The position numbers and the translations under genes were made by a program. Below the pieces are notes generated by a model. That model worked only from the letters and a program-made list of their open reading frames with translations. It was not told the DNA's origin and ran no database searches. 17,880 bases of DNA. Origin: Candidatus Margulisiibacteriota bacterium (GTDB taxonomy: Bacteria; Margulisbacteria; WOR-1; O2-12-FULL-45-9). The stretch is from contig JAQTLJ010000004.1 in assembly GCA_028714935.1 (NCBI GenBank), positions 1 to 17,880 of the forward strand. The letters run 5' to 3'. How positions within the stretch are numbered: the first letter of the stretch is position 1; the number at the start of each line of letters is the position of its first letter. Of this stretch, positions 1 through 7,244 are shown piece after piece.

Positions 1-1010
1 ATCTCTTTATTGAGATAAACGCTCTTATTGGCCGAGATCATCTTCCCTTTAGTGGCAAAGACCAAACTGGTCGCATTATTCGTAAAGTAGTCCATGACTT
101 TGAATGCCGCCTCTTTATTTAATGATTTTACAGACATTATTATTCCTTCAACCGTCAAAAATGGGATCGCGGGCTTGCCTGTTTCAGAAATAACAGGAAG
201 AAGAGCAACGCCGTATTCTATTGCTGGATCGATCTCTCCCCTGAACCAGGGGCCGTTGATCACCATCGCCGCTTTCCCTTCGTTAAAAAGGGTCGTCACC
301 AGGGTGTTCGTGACTTCTTCAGGCACGATTTTTTCTTTCTGCTGAAGGTCGATGGCGAACTGGAGCGCTTTGATCGCCTCAGGTGAATTCAGCACTGGAT
401 CCCCATTGGCATCAAATACTCTCGCCCCAAATCCCTGCATCCAGATCGAATGATAATAATAGTTCTGTATTTCATAAGCCAGGCCGTATTGCTTCTTCGC
501 CGGATCGGTCAAGGATTTTGCCAGGGAGATCAATTCGTCGGTCGTCTTTGGCGGCTCTGACACCATCGCTTTGTTATAGATCAAAGTAACGCCCTTGGTC
601 GAAAGCGGAAGCCCGTATATCGATCCCTTATACGTGAACGCATTGAGGCTTCCCGGGACAAATCTTGCTTTAACGCTATCCGTCAAATAATATTCGATCG
701 GCTCCGCGATCCCGGCAACGATCCATCCCCCCAACCTGTCCTGGGCGTAGATAAAAAGGTCCGGTCCTTTATCTCTGGGAACGGAGGCTGAAACTTTATC
801 CGCCAAGGCGTCAAAAGGAACAGCCAGCAACGAAACCTGAATGTCTTTGTGGGTCTTGTTAAAGTTCTGTGCCACGGCTTCGATCGCGTCTTTTTCTTCA
901 CCGCGATAGGCGTGCCAGATGACAATGGTCGTGGGAGCGGCAAAAACTCTTAAGGCAACGGGGATTAGGATCAACACAAACAAGAACAGGAACAAAAGTA
1001 GGCGTTTCAT
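1..1010 (-). CDS. ABC transporter sugar-type substrate-binding protein (MalE-like), 3' end beyond window
   Basis: The minus-strand frame is open from an ATG at 1010 to the left edge, giving about 336 residues with no stop. The N-terminus MKRLLLFLFL followed by a hydrophobic stretch and VFA-AP is a signal peptide. The mature protein opens with TTIVIWHAYRGEE and continues with GPDLFIYAQDRLGGW, YGLPLSTKGVTLIYNK, NEGKAAMVINGPWF and late FLTVEGIIMS. This is the family 1 extracellular solute-binding order seen in maltose/maltodextrin-binding proteins, which capture sugars outside the cytoplasmic membrane for an ABC importer. An AGGAGGGTG ribosome-binding site lies just upstream of the ATG. Permease genes would be expected further left, outside the window. 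The family is clear. The sugar is not determinable from sequence reading alone. Confidence 0.9.
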   Translation of the reverse strand, partial: MKRLLLFLFLFVLILIPVALRVFAAPTTIVIWHAYRGEEKDAIEAVAQNFNKTHKDIQVSLLAVPFDALADKVSASVPRDKGPDLFIYAQDRLGGWIVAGIAEPIEYYLTDSVKARFVPGSLNAFTYKGSIYGLPLSTKGVTLIYNKAMVSEPPKTTDELISLAKSLTDPAKKQYGLAYEIQNYYYHSIWMQGFGARVFDANGDPVLNSPEAIKALQFAIDLQQKEKIVPEEVTNTLVTTLFNEGKAAMVINGPWFRGEIDPAIEYGVALLPVISETGKPAIPFLTVEGIIMSVKSLNKEAAFKVMDYFTNNATSLVFATKGKMISANKSVYLNKE

Positions 1011-1033
1011 AAATTCACCCTCCTGGTGAGCTG

Positions 1034-1061
1034 ATTATAGTACAATCGCTTGGATTTTCAA
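1034..1061 (-). promoter_or_regulatory. Sigma-70-type promoter of the solute-binding protein gene
   Basis: On the minus strand a TTGAAA box (1056-1061) and a perfect TATAAT box (1034-1039) are separated by 16 bases. The start codon at 1010 and its strong ribosome-binding site lie about 24 bases downstream of the -10 box. This gene therefore has a conventional short leader, unlike several others in the window. The -35 box sits within 5 bases of the stop codon of the upstream gene. Confidence 0.7.
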
Positions 1062-1064
1062 CAC

Positions 1065-1718
1065 TTATTTCGGCCAAATAAAATATATACCTACAATGGC
1101 CAGCAATCCCCCGCAGATGATATTAAAAACTTGTGACGCTTGTTTTGACCTGACCAGCTTTTCCGAAATAACGGGAACCAGTGCCCCCAACAAAAGCAGA
1201 GGAGAGATCACCGTTCCAACCCCAAAGACAAATCCGTAAATAAATCCCTGATAAAACTTTTCGGCAATAAACATTATTTCTGTCAGCACCGCGATCAATG
1301 GTAAGCAAGGGGAAAGGCCGATGACGATCCCGAGGACCACCATGCTTTTTGTGCTGCTTTCCACGGTATTTTCTCGCAGATAGCGGCAAATCGGATTCTC
1401 AAGCCCTTTGCCGAAAGCTATCAACAATCCCAAAAGAATGATAAAGATCCCGGCAAAACCCCAAAGCAGCTTTCCCCAGAGCTGATTATGAAATAACTGA
1501 AAAAGATAACAGCCAACATAACCCACCACCCCGCCCAGGAAAGTATAAACCGCCAATCGTATTAAGCCGAAAATCAAGGCGGCCTTCAATCCTTCTTGCC
1601 AGGTTTTCTTTGTCCCGGCAATATAAGGCAGAAGGATCGGCGCGCAGATCAGCAGGCAGGGCCCCGCCCCCAGGACAAATCCCTGCAGTAACAGATAGGT
1701 TAATTTGCCAATATCCAT
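1065..1718 (-). CDS. DsbD/CcdA-like (TauE/SafE, UreH-like) six-helix membrane protein
   Basis: This 217-residue integral membrane protein is built from two related halves. Each half starts with a Gly/Pro-Cys motif: GAGPCLLIC (Cys21, Cys25) and GLSPCLPL (Cys138). These sit in the first helix of each half, the arrangement of the DsbD transmembrane (DsbD_2) superfamily. Members of that family pass electrons across the membrane through such a cysteine pair, or are annotated as sulfite exporter/UreH-like transporters and are often linked to metal handling. There is no periplasmic thioredoxin domain and none is encoded next door. The ATG at 1718 is divergent from the next gene, with start codons about 26 bases apart, so their promoters must overlap. 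Whether it carries reductant or transports a solute is open. Confidence 0.75.
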   Translation of the reverse strand: MDIGKLTYLLLQGFVLGAGPCLLICAPILLPYIAGTKKTWQEGLKAALIFGLIRLAVYTFLGGVVGYVGCYLFQLFHNQLWGKLLWGFAGIFIILLGLLIAFGKGLENPICRYLRENTVESSTKSMVVLGIVIGLSPCLPLIAVLTEIMFIAEKFYQGFIYGFVFGVGTVISPLLLLGALVPVISEKLVRSKQASQVFNIICGGLLAIVGIYFIWPK

Positions 1719-1734
1719 TGAATACCGATATAAT
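1705..1734 (+). promoter_or_regulatory. Promoter of the spermidine-synthase-like gene, near-leaderless
   Basis: TTGCCA (1705-1710) and a perfect TATAAT (1729-1734) are separated by 18 bases. The GTG start codon at 1745 begins only 10 bases after the -10 box, so the transcript would have a leader of a few bases at most, and no ribosome-binding site is visible. The promoter lies over the start of the divergent gene ending at 1718. Confidence 0.6.
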
Positions 1735-1744
1735 ATCCGATAGC

Positions 1745-3664
1745 GTGATCAACAGCAATATCCTGATGATACTGGCCGGGCTGATCGGTTTCCTGGCTGT
1801 AACTGCCCAGACTTTACTGGCCAGGGAACTGCTCAATGTTTTTTCCGGCAACGAACTGACTTACGGATTGACTATTTTTTTCTGGCTTTTATTTTACGCT
1901 CTCGGCAGCGCCGGCCTCGGCTGGGTAACCGATAAGCTTAAACATAAAACTTTTCTCTTCTTTGTGTTATTGGCCGCCGCCCTGCTATTGATTCCGCTGG
2001 ATATCATATTGATACGAAATTTACGCGCCCTGTTCAACATCCCGTCCGGCCTGATCATCCAGCCGGCGCTCATCGTGCTGTTCATGATCATCAGCCTCGC
2101 CCCGTTCACGATCCTCTCCGGTTTCCTTTTTGCACTGGCCAGTAAATTAATTAATAATATCCGCCGGGTATATATTGCCGAAGCTATCGGCGCCCTGCTG
2201 GGCGGCCTGTTGTGCACTTTTATAATTTTCAACCTTGGTCTTTTCCCGAACGATTCGCCCTACGGCCGGATCACGGCCAGCCAAACCGATGGCTATTTGA
2301 ATTTTTATGAGAACGGCGGTTTCCTTTTTTCAACCGCTGACCGGCTCGGCGCCGAAGAGGTCACTCACCTGGCCCTGTTGCAGCATGCTGACCCGAAAAC
2401 TGTCCTGCTCCTCGGCGGCGGCCTGGGCGGAGTACTTGGCGAACTGGTCAAATACCCGCTGACCAGAATCGATTATGTCGAGCTTGATTCTAAATTAATT
2501 GAAAAAGCCGGTAACTTGATCCCGAAAGACCCGCGGCTCAATGTTTTCCGGCAGGACGGCGCCGCCTTTACGGCCAAAACGCCCCGTCAATATGACCTGA
2601 TCATTATTAACCTCCCGCCGCCGGCCACCGCGAACCTGAACAGGTTTTACACGCTTGAGTTTTTTGAGCTTTGCCGGACAAAGCTGTCGGCCGGCGGCGT
2701 GCTCGCCCTTCACCAGGAAACCTCGGAATCATACCTCGGCAAAGAGCTGATCCTGCTCAACCGGAGCGTGAATAAGACCCTGGCCGAGACTTTTAAACAC
2801 ACGCTGGTGATCCCGGGCATATACAACTATTTTTATGGTTCCGACAGCACGCTGACCAACAGCTGGAAGATACTGGCGGCTCGCTGGCGCGCAAGAAAGA
2901 TCAGGACCCAATATTTCAACGCTGAAGCACTGTATTATATCCTCTGGTCAAATAAATTAGATTTCATGAGAGAAGCAATAAAATCTGATGAGCGAACCCC
3001 GGTCAACACAACCTTCAAGCCAGTTGCTTATTATTATCAATTATTGCTTTGGTCAAGCTATTTCCAATTCCCGCTTGCTGGGCTGACCGCAATCGACCCC
3101 TGGTTAATTATTGCCGCAATCTTGCTATTAAGCCTGTTTTCCCGGCTTTTACTGAAGCAGACTGTCCGGCTGCCGATCATTATCGCCTGTCTGGGTTTTA
3201 TCGGCATGTCGGTCCAGATGATCATTATCTATACGTTCCAATCACTTTATGGTTATCTTTACCAGCAGATCGGCCTGCTGACTGCGGTCTTCATGGCTGG
3301 CCTGGCTGCCGGCGCGGTCATGGCCGGAAAAATCGGTTCGCCGGACAAAGGCTTAAGGCTTAATGTTCTGGCGATGACGCTCTACCTGGCATCCCTGACA
3401 ATTGGTTTAAAATATATCCCGTTATACCTGGCTTCATTCCTCGCCGCCCTGCCGGTCGGTCTGGCCTTCACGCTGGTGCTCAAATTAATGAAAGAGGCTG
3501 CCCCGAAGCGCGGCAAATTAGCCGGCCTCTTATACGGCGCCGACCTGTTTGGCAGCTCACTTGCCGCCATTGTTACTACAATAATCCTGATCCCGACCGT
3601 TGGTCTTTCCGGCGTCCTGTTGTTTATTACAATTTTCGCGCTAGCCGCATTATTACTGATATGA
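1745..3664 (+). CDS. Membrane-embedded spermidine-synthase-like protein (fused MFS/SpeE type)
   Basis: The N-terminal region begins ILMILAGLIGFLAV and contains several membrane helices of the kind found in fused MFS/spermidine synthase proteins. A central soluble domain has SPYGRI, then the SAM-binding glycine motif LLLGGGLGG (about residues 221-229 from the GTG), the acidic YVELD at the end of strand 2, and QDGAAF. The C-terminal half has about six more helices. The catalytic loop that normally reads D-x-x-D-P is INLPPP here, so the aminopropyl-transfer acid is missing and true spermidine synthase activity is doubtful. I chose GTG 1745 over a longer frame from 1610 because the longer start would sit well inside the opposite-strand gene and lie upstream of the promoter. 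TTG 1718 is another in-frame option. The stop overlaps the next ATG as ATGA. Confidence 0.75.
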   Translation: MINSNILMILAGLIGFLAVTAQTLLARELLNVFSGNELTYGLTIFFWLLFYALGSAGLGWVTDKLKHKTFLFFVLLAAALLLIPLDIILIRNLRALFNIPSGLIIQPALIVLFMIISLAPFTILSGFLFALASKLINNIRRVYIAEAIGALLGGLLCTFIIFNLGLFPNDSPYGRITASQTDGYLNFYENGGFLFSTADRLGAEEVTHLALLQHADPKTVLLLGGGLGGVLGELVKYPLTRIDYVELDSKLIEKAGNLIPKDPRLNVFRQDGAAFTAKTPRQYDLIIINLPPPATANLNRFYTLEFFELCRTKLSAGGVLALHQETSESYLGKELILLNRSVNKTLAETFKHTLVIPGIYNYFYGSDSTLTNSWKILAARWRARKIRTQYFNAEALYYILWSNKLDFMREAIKSDERTPVNTTFKPVAYYYQLLLWSSYFQFPLAGLTAIDPWLIIAAILLLSLFSRLLLKQTVRLPIIIACLGFIGMSVQMIIIYTFQSLYGYLYQQIGLLTAVFMAGLAAGAVMAGKIGSPDKGLRLNVLAMTLYLASLTIGLKYIPLYLASFLAALPVGLAFTLVLKLMKEAAPKRGKLAGLLYGADLFGSSLAAIVTTIILIPTVGLSGVLLFITIFALAALLLI

Positions 3665-4083
3665 TAAAAATCTTGAAGCGCACGATCATGCTGTTCGTTT
3701 TAGCGGACAATTTTTTGACCAACCTAGCCAGGAAGATATTTAAGACCAGGTGGGTTTTAACCGGGAAGTGCCGGCAATGCGGCAGTTGCTGCCGCGAGAT
3801 CTATTTAAAGATGACCCCGGGTCAATTGAGAAGCGAACTGTTCACTAAACTGTCCGTTCGCTGGCTCTCCTGGCTCTTTGGCTTTAAGCTTATCAGGATC
3901 GACCGCGAAAACCATTACCTTATTTTCAGCTGTGAACATCTGACCGCTGATAACAAATGCGGCAACTACTTTTGGCGGCCGAACGTCTGCCGCAATTACC
4001 CGTTAGTTGATTATTTTAAGGAGCCGGGATTCCTCCCGGGTTGTGGCTTTAAAGCGGTTATTCGTGGAACACATCAGCGGTAA
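3661..4083 (+). CDS. YkgJ family cysteine-cluster (metal-chelating) protein
   Basis: This 140-residue protein has eight cysteines in the YkgJ (CxxCxxCC) pattern: CRQCGSCC (37, 40, 43, 44), SCEHL (91), KCGNY (100), RPNVCRNYP (110) and GC (128). The family is predicted to bind zinc or an iron-sulfur cluster, and its biochemical role is not established. The N-terminal 35 residues are basic and partly hydrophobic, suggesting membrane association rather than a cleaved signal. Its ATG overlaps the stop of the membrane SpeE-like gene by 4 bases, so the two are translationally coupled and probably act together. Its 3' end overlaps the converging MEMO-AMMECR1 gene by 26 bases. Confidence 0.8.
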   Translation: MIKILKRTIMLFVLADNFLTNLARKIFKTRWVLTGKCRQCGSCCREIYLKMTPGQLRSELFTKLSVRWLSWLFGFKLIRIDRENHYLIFSCEHLTADNKCGNYFWRPNVCRNYPLVDYFKEPGFLPGCGFKAVIRGTHQR

Positions 4084-5482
4084 AATGATAGAGAACTGCA
4101 TCCTTAGCTTGCCAGGCATCTTCGGGCAGGCCGGCTTTAACGCACACCTGCTTCAAGAATTCTTCCCTGCCCCACCCCCATTCCACCGCTACCTGAGGTA
4201 AAAGTAACCCGGAATTATTTCCTTTTACAATAAATAAACCGTCCCTGCCAATTTCGATTTCCGCAACATCCTTGAGCTTCTTGAGACGTGAAAGAGCGGA
4301 GATCTCTATTTTAATGTTTTTAAACTCGCTTCTTTTAACCGGATCAAAGCGCGGATCGCCGGTCGCGGCTTCCACCGCCATCTCCTGAACCGCCAGGTAT
4401 AAGGGTTTGACCGGCTGGATATAACCGATGCAACCGCGCAGTTTTCCTTCTTCCGACAGCGTCACAAAGGCGCCGCGGTTTTCAGTCAATGCTCCTTCGG
4501 CCGGCTTGAACTGCGGAATTTTTTTACCGGCTAAACGGCTCTCGATCGTCCGGCGCGCGATACGCAGCAATTCCTTTTTGTCCGCTGCGGAAAGAAACAG
4601 CTCCTGGTGATAAAAAACGATCGCAGCATAACCGACAACTCGCGACCTATCGTCTGTCACGTCCCCCGAATTCGCGTATTTGAGCAATTCAACCTTATTC
4701 GCCCCCAGCGCCGGCGCCAGCATCATGGTCGTGATAATGGCCGGCGCGCCGCAAGCTTCGGTCTCACCCTCCGCCAAACATTTCACATAACCTTCCAGAT
4801 CGTTATTAACAACCGCTTCGATCCCTTTATTATCTAATTTCCTGGCCAGATCATAAGGATAATAATGCGACCAATCGGAGCTGGCAATGATCAGGGTGTT
4901 TTCCCCGATCAGCAGATTCAGGGCGTAGGCCAGCGCCTGGCAGTTGGCCAGTGAAACGTTGCCGAAAAATATGGGAACGATCTTGAAATCTTTCTGAACG
5001 GTCTGTAAAAAAGGCAATTGCACCTCGAGGGAATTGTCTTCCTGTTTAAAAGGCTCATTGTTGACCTTTATCCTGTCGCTGAGCTTGGTCAGCTTCCTTA
5101 TAAAATCCCGGTCAACAGGAACTCTGCCCAAAGGGGTCTCGAAAGTATCGTAAGCCGGGACCGCGATCTCGTCAAACGCCAGGCGGTGGCTGGCGCCGAT
5201 CAAAATTATGGTCTCATAACTTTTTCCTTCTAACTGCTTGTAAGCATAAGCTGCCACTTGGCCGGAAAAAGGGTAACCCGCATGGGGAACGACCAGCGCA
5301 ACGATCTCCCCTTTTATTTCTTGGGACGGAACATTAAGCAAGAATTTATTGACCTGGTAGGCAAGTTCATCCTTATTCGCCGGGTAGAAAGAACCTGCGA
5401 CAACAGGTTTGCGGACCTCGGCAAAGGCACAATTCAAAGACAATATGAGCAGCGCGAAAAACAAAAACCGCTTCATTTCCAT
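4058..5482 (-). CDS. amrB/amrA: Exported AmmeMemoRadiSam protein B-A fusion (MEMO + AMMECR1)
   Basis: This 474-residue fusion has three parts. Residues 1-21 are a signal peptide (MEMKRFLFFALLILSLNC then AFA-E). Residues about 25-292 are a MEMO domain with all vestigial active-site positions present: VVPHAGY (His67), GASHR (His99), SSDWSHYYP (Asp203, His206) and EACGAP (Cys244). These correspond to His49, His81, Asp189, His192 and Cys244 of human MEMO1, whose His/His/Cys set binds metal. Residues about 298-470 are an AMMECR1 domain with the hallmark LRGCIG at 348-353 and TGDPRF. The ATG overlaps the stop of the upstream radical SAM gene by 10 bases. The three proteins form the AmmeMemoRadiSam system, defined by co-occurrence and of unknown reaction. 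A lipoprotein cleavage at SLNC is possible but a poor match. Confidence 0.92.
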   Translation of the reverse strand: MEMKRFLFFALLILSLNCAFAEVRKPVVAGSFYPANKDELAYQVNKFLLNVPSQEIKGEIVALVVPHAGYPFSGQVAAYAYKQLEGKSYETIILIGASHRLAFDEIAVPAYDTFETPLGRVPVDRDFIRKLTKLSDRIKVNNEPFKQEDNSLEVQLPFLQTVQKDFKIVPIFFGNVSLANCQALAYALNLLIGENTLIIASSDWSHYYPYDLARKLDNKGIEAVVNNDLEGYVKCLAEGETEACGAPAIITTMMLAPALGANKVELLKYANSGDVTDDRSRVVGYAAIVFYHQELFLSAADKKELLRIARRTIESRLAGKKIPQFKPAEGALTENRGAFVTLSEEGKLRGCIGYIQPVKPLYLAVQEMAVEAATGDPRFDPVKRSEFKNIKIEISALSRLKKLKDVAEIEIGRDGLFIVKGNNSGLLLPQVAVEWGWGREEFLKQVCVKAGLPEDAWQAKDAVLYHFTADVFHE

Positions 5483-6609
5483 ACTCCGGGCATCTTATAG
5501 CCGCAAAACTTGCACTTTCCATTAATAAGATTATTCGCTTCGATACTGAACCCCAAGCGTTTGACCACCGCCTCGCCACATTTTGGGCAGTAAGTGTTCT
5601 CCTTCAGATGCCCGTAAACATTACCGACATAAACAAAATTCAAGCCCTCTTCCCTGGCGATCTTATAAGCTTTCTCCAAACTTTCTACCGGCGTCGGCGG
5701 GACATTGGCCAGTTTATATTGCGGATAGAAGGCAGAAAAGTACAGCGGCACGTCCGGTCCGACATTGGCTTTGATCCAGCGGCACATTGCCCGGATCATC
5801 TTTGGATCGTCATTCTTGCCGGGGATAACAAGATTGGTGATCTCCAGCCAGACCCCTTGTTTTTTAATCGTTTTGATGGTCTCTAACACCGGCTCCAGCC
5901 GCCCGTAACACATTTGCTGGTAAAAATCTTCTGAAAATCCTTTCAGATCGATATTGCAGGCATCCATGTATTTCAGCAGTTCTTTCAGCGGCTCAGGGTT
6001 GATATAACCACAGGAGTGCATAATATTGCGCAAACCTTTCTTTTTAGCCAGCTTGGCGGTCGCTAACATATATTCATAAAAGATCGTCGGTTCGGTATAA
6101 GTATATGCGATCGTCGGTGATCTAGCATCGAGCGCCATGTTGACGATCTTTTCCGGCTCGAAATTGTAATGCTCCGCTTCTTCCGGTTTAACTTGAGAGA
6201 TCTGCCAGTTCTGGCAAAAGACACAGCCTAAATTACAACCCGCTGTCGAAATGGAAAAAGCGGTCGTCCCTGGCAGGAAATGAGACAACGGCTTTTTCTC
6301 GATCGGGTCAACATGGATCGCTATCGGCTTGCCATAAACCAAAGAATATAATTTTCCCTCCAGATTTATCCTGACGCCGCACAGCCCCCTGGCCAGGTTA
6401 GCCAGGGTACAGCGATTGGGGCAAAGCTGGCACTGGACAACATCTCTGCCCAGCTTTTGGTAATACAGCGCTTCATATCTGGACAGGTTCGCTTCCCTGA
6501 TCATCCTGAGGGCATCCGCCAACCTGGCAAATGGTGAGGTAAATTGAATGGCGCTCGCCAGCGTAGCTGCCAGGAATAGAGCTAAAATCACTGCCAAAAT
6601 ACGCCGCAT
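5473..6609 (-). CDS. amrS: Exported AmmeMemoRadiSam radical SAM enzyme
   Basis: This 378-residue radical SAM protein of the PflA-like AmmeMemoRadiSam branch begins with a cleavable-looking signal peptide: basic MRR, a hydrophobic core, then TLASA-IQ. The family cysteine region CQLCPNRC (60, 63, 67) with GLCGVR (77) precedes GKPIAIHVDPIEKKPLSHF. The cluster motif CNLGCVFC (Cys125, 129, 132) ligates the 4Fe-4S cluster that cleaves SAM. A C-terminal zinc ribbon is formed by CPKC (341, 344) and CKFC (366, 369). The enzyme class is certain and the substrate unknown. Export of a 4Fe-4S enzyme is odd. The N-terminus has two arginines but lacks a full twin-arginine motif, so a membrane anchor is also possible. 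It is first in a two-gene operon with the MEMO-AMMECR1 fusion. Confidence 0.93.
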   Translation of the reverse strand: MRRILAVILALFLAATLASAIQFTSPFARLADALRMIREANLSRYEALYYQKLGRDVVQCQLCPNRCTLANLARGLCGVRINLEGKLYSLVYGKPIAIHVDPIEKKPLSHFLPGTTAFSISTAGCNLGCVFCQNWQISQVKPEEAEHYNFEPEKIVNMALDARSPTIAYTYTEPTIFYEYMLATAKLAKKKGLRNIMHSCGYINPEPLKELLKYMDACNIDLKGFSEDFYQQMCYGRLEPVLETIKTIKKQGVWLEITNLVIPGKNDDPKMIRAMCRWIKANVGPDVPLYFSAFYPQYKLANVPPTPVESLEKAYKIAREEGLNFVYVGNVYGHLKENTYCPKCGEAVVKRLGFSIEANNLINGKCKFCGYKMPGVWK

Positions 6610-6618
6610 GATGTCCTG

Positions 6619-6627
6619 ATTATAACA
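6619..6627 (-). promoter_or_regulatory. Extended -10 promoter of the radical SAM operon
   Basis: On the minus strand TG-T-TATAAT forms a TGN-extended -10 element (TATAAT at 6619-6624, TG at 6626-6627). Only 9 bases separate it from the ATG at 6609, which predicts a nearly leaderless transcript. I see no convincing -35 box, as expected for an extended -10 promoter. Confidence 0.6.
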
Positions 6628-6738
6628 TAAAGTGTCTTAATCACGTCATTTTCCGGCCATCTCCCCTTGCCCAAGGCTGGCAATAAAGTTGCTGTTAGCC
6701 CAGTAGAAAGATAAAGCACAGAAAGGAGGTGAAAGAAG

Positions 6739-7110
6739 ATGACAGGAGGATTAAATCGATCGATCCTTGCCGGCCGGCTGGTGGCTGATCCCGAAGTGCG
6801 CTACACGCAGAACGAGACAGCGGTTACCCATTTCCGTTTAGCCATTAACAGGAACGGCAGCGAAAACGCTGATTTTATCAGCTGCGTCGCGTGGGGTGGT
6901 CTGGCCAAGGTCTGCGGTGAATACCTGAAAAAAGGAAGATTGGTAGCCGTTGAAGGCAGGCTGCAGATCAGAAGCTACAAAGCCAAGAACGGGCAAAACA
7001 AGTCGGCTACTGAAGTGATCGTTGATAACATGCAGATGCTGGATTCCAAATTTTACAATGCCGCTGCCAAAACAACTGCCGAGCAAACCCCGGAACTGGT
7101 TAAAATTTAA
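6739..7110 (+). CDS. ssb: Single-stranded DNA-binding protein, short form
   Basis: This 123-residue OB-fold SSB opens with LNRSILAGRLVADPEVRYT and continues with VTHFRLAINR, FISCVAWGGLAKVCGEYLKKGRLVAVEG and TEVIVDNMQML, the standard bacterial SSB order. It coats single-stranded DNA in replication, repair and recombination. It lacks the long disordered tail and the acidic DDDIPF-type tip that recruits partner proteins, ending instead in TPELVKI. It is not between rpsF and rpsR, the usual place of the main ssb gene, so it may be a second copy. A strong ribosome-binding site, AAAGGAGGTGA, precedes the ATG, and a terminator follows directly, so it is probably monocistronic. No clear promoter box was found in the 129 bases upstream. 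Confidence 0.88.
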   Translation: MTGGLNRSILAGRLVADPEVRYTQNETAVTHFRLAINRNGSENADFISCVAWGGLAKVCGEYLKKGRLVAVEGRLQIRSYKAKNGQNKSATEVIVDNMQMLDSKFYNAAAKTTAEQTPELVKI

Positions 7111-7118
7111 GTAAATAC

Positions 7119-7155
7119 GCCCCGGGCGGTATCCTCACCGTTCGGGGCTTTTTTT
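7119..7155 (+). terminator. Intrinsic terminator of ssb
   Basis: An 11-base arm GCCCCGGGCGG (7119-7129) pairs with CCGTTCGGGGC (7138-7148), with two G-U pairs and an 8-base loop, followed by seven T residues (7149-7155). It starts 8 bases after the ssb stop. The G-rich repeat begins right at the T run. Confidence 0.9.
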
Positions 7156-7240
7156 GGATATCGGGAGATTGGGGAATTAGGATTGGGAAATTGGGATATT
7201 GGGGAAGTGGGGTTGGGATATCAGGAGATTGGGGGACCAG
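7153..7240 (+). repeat. G-rich repeat block, left copy
   Basis: This purine-rich, low-complexity block is made of short units such as GGGGAATTAGGATT and TTGGGATATT on the plus strand. Positions 7153-7184 recur as a direct repeat at 7643-7674 (29 of 32 identical). Positions 7176-7237 recur as a perfect 62-base inverted copy at 8518-8579. Four or more G-runs of three to four with loops of 2 to 5 bases fit a G-quadruplex. Confidence 0.9.
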
Positions 7241-7244
7241 GAAA

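Noticed and set aside
683..943. Minus-strand 86-codon frame inside the solute-binding protein gene
   Set aside because: It is a shadow frame of the open solute-binding protein reading frame, rich in Arg and Pro, with no recognisable family.
1610..1744. Upstream start for the SpeE-like gene
   Set aside because: It lies antisense to the DsbD-like gene and upstream of the promoter, and encodes a Pro/Arg/Gly-rich segment without membrane character.
4058..5482. Lipoprotein signal on the MEMO-AMMECR1 fusion
   Set aside because: The residues before the cysteine (LSLN) do not match the lipobox well. A standard cleavage after AFA is at least as good.
5473..6609. Full twin-arginine export signal on the radical SAM enzyme
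   Set aside because: Two arginines are present (MRRILAV), but the S/T-RR-x-F-L-K context is missing, so only a Sec-type or anchor-type signal is supported.
7191..7244. Longer N-terminus for the four-helix-bundle protein
   Set aside because: These 18 codons are the G-rich repeat. The family start MPTFRDL at 7245 fits homologues.
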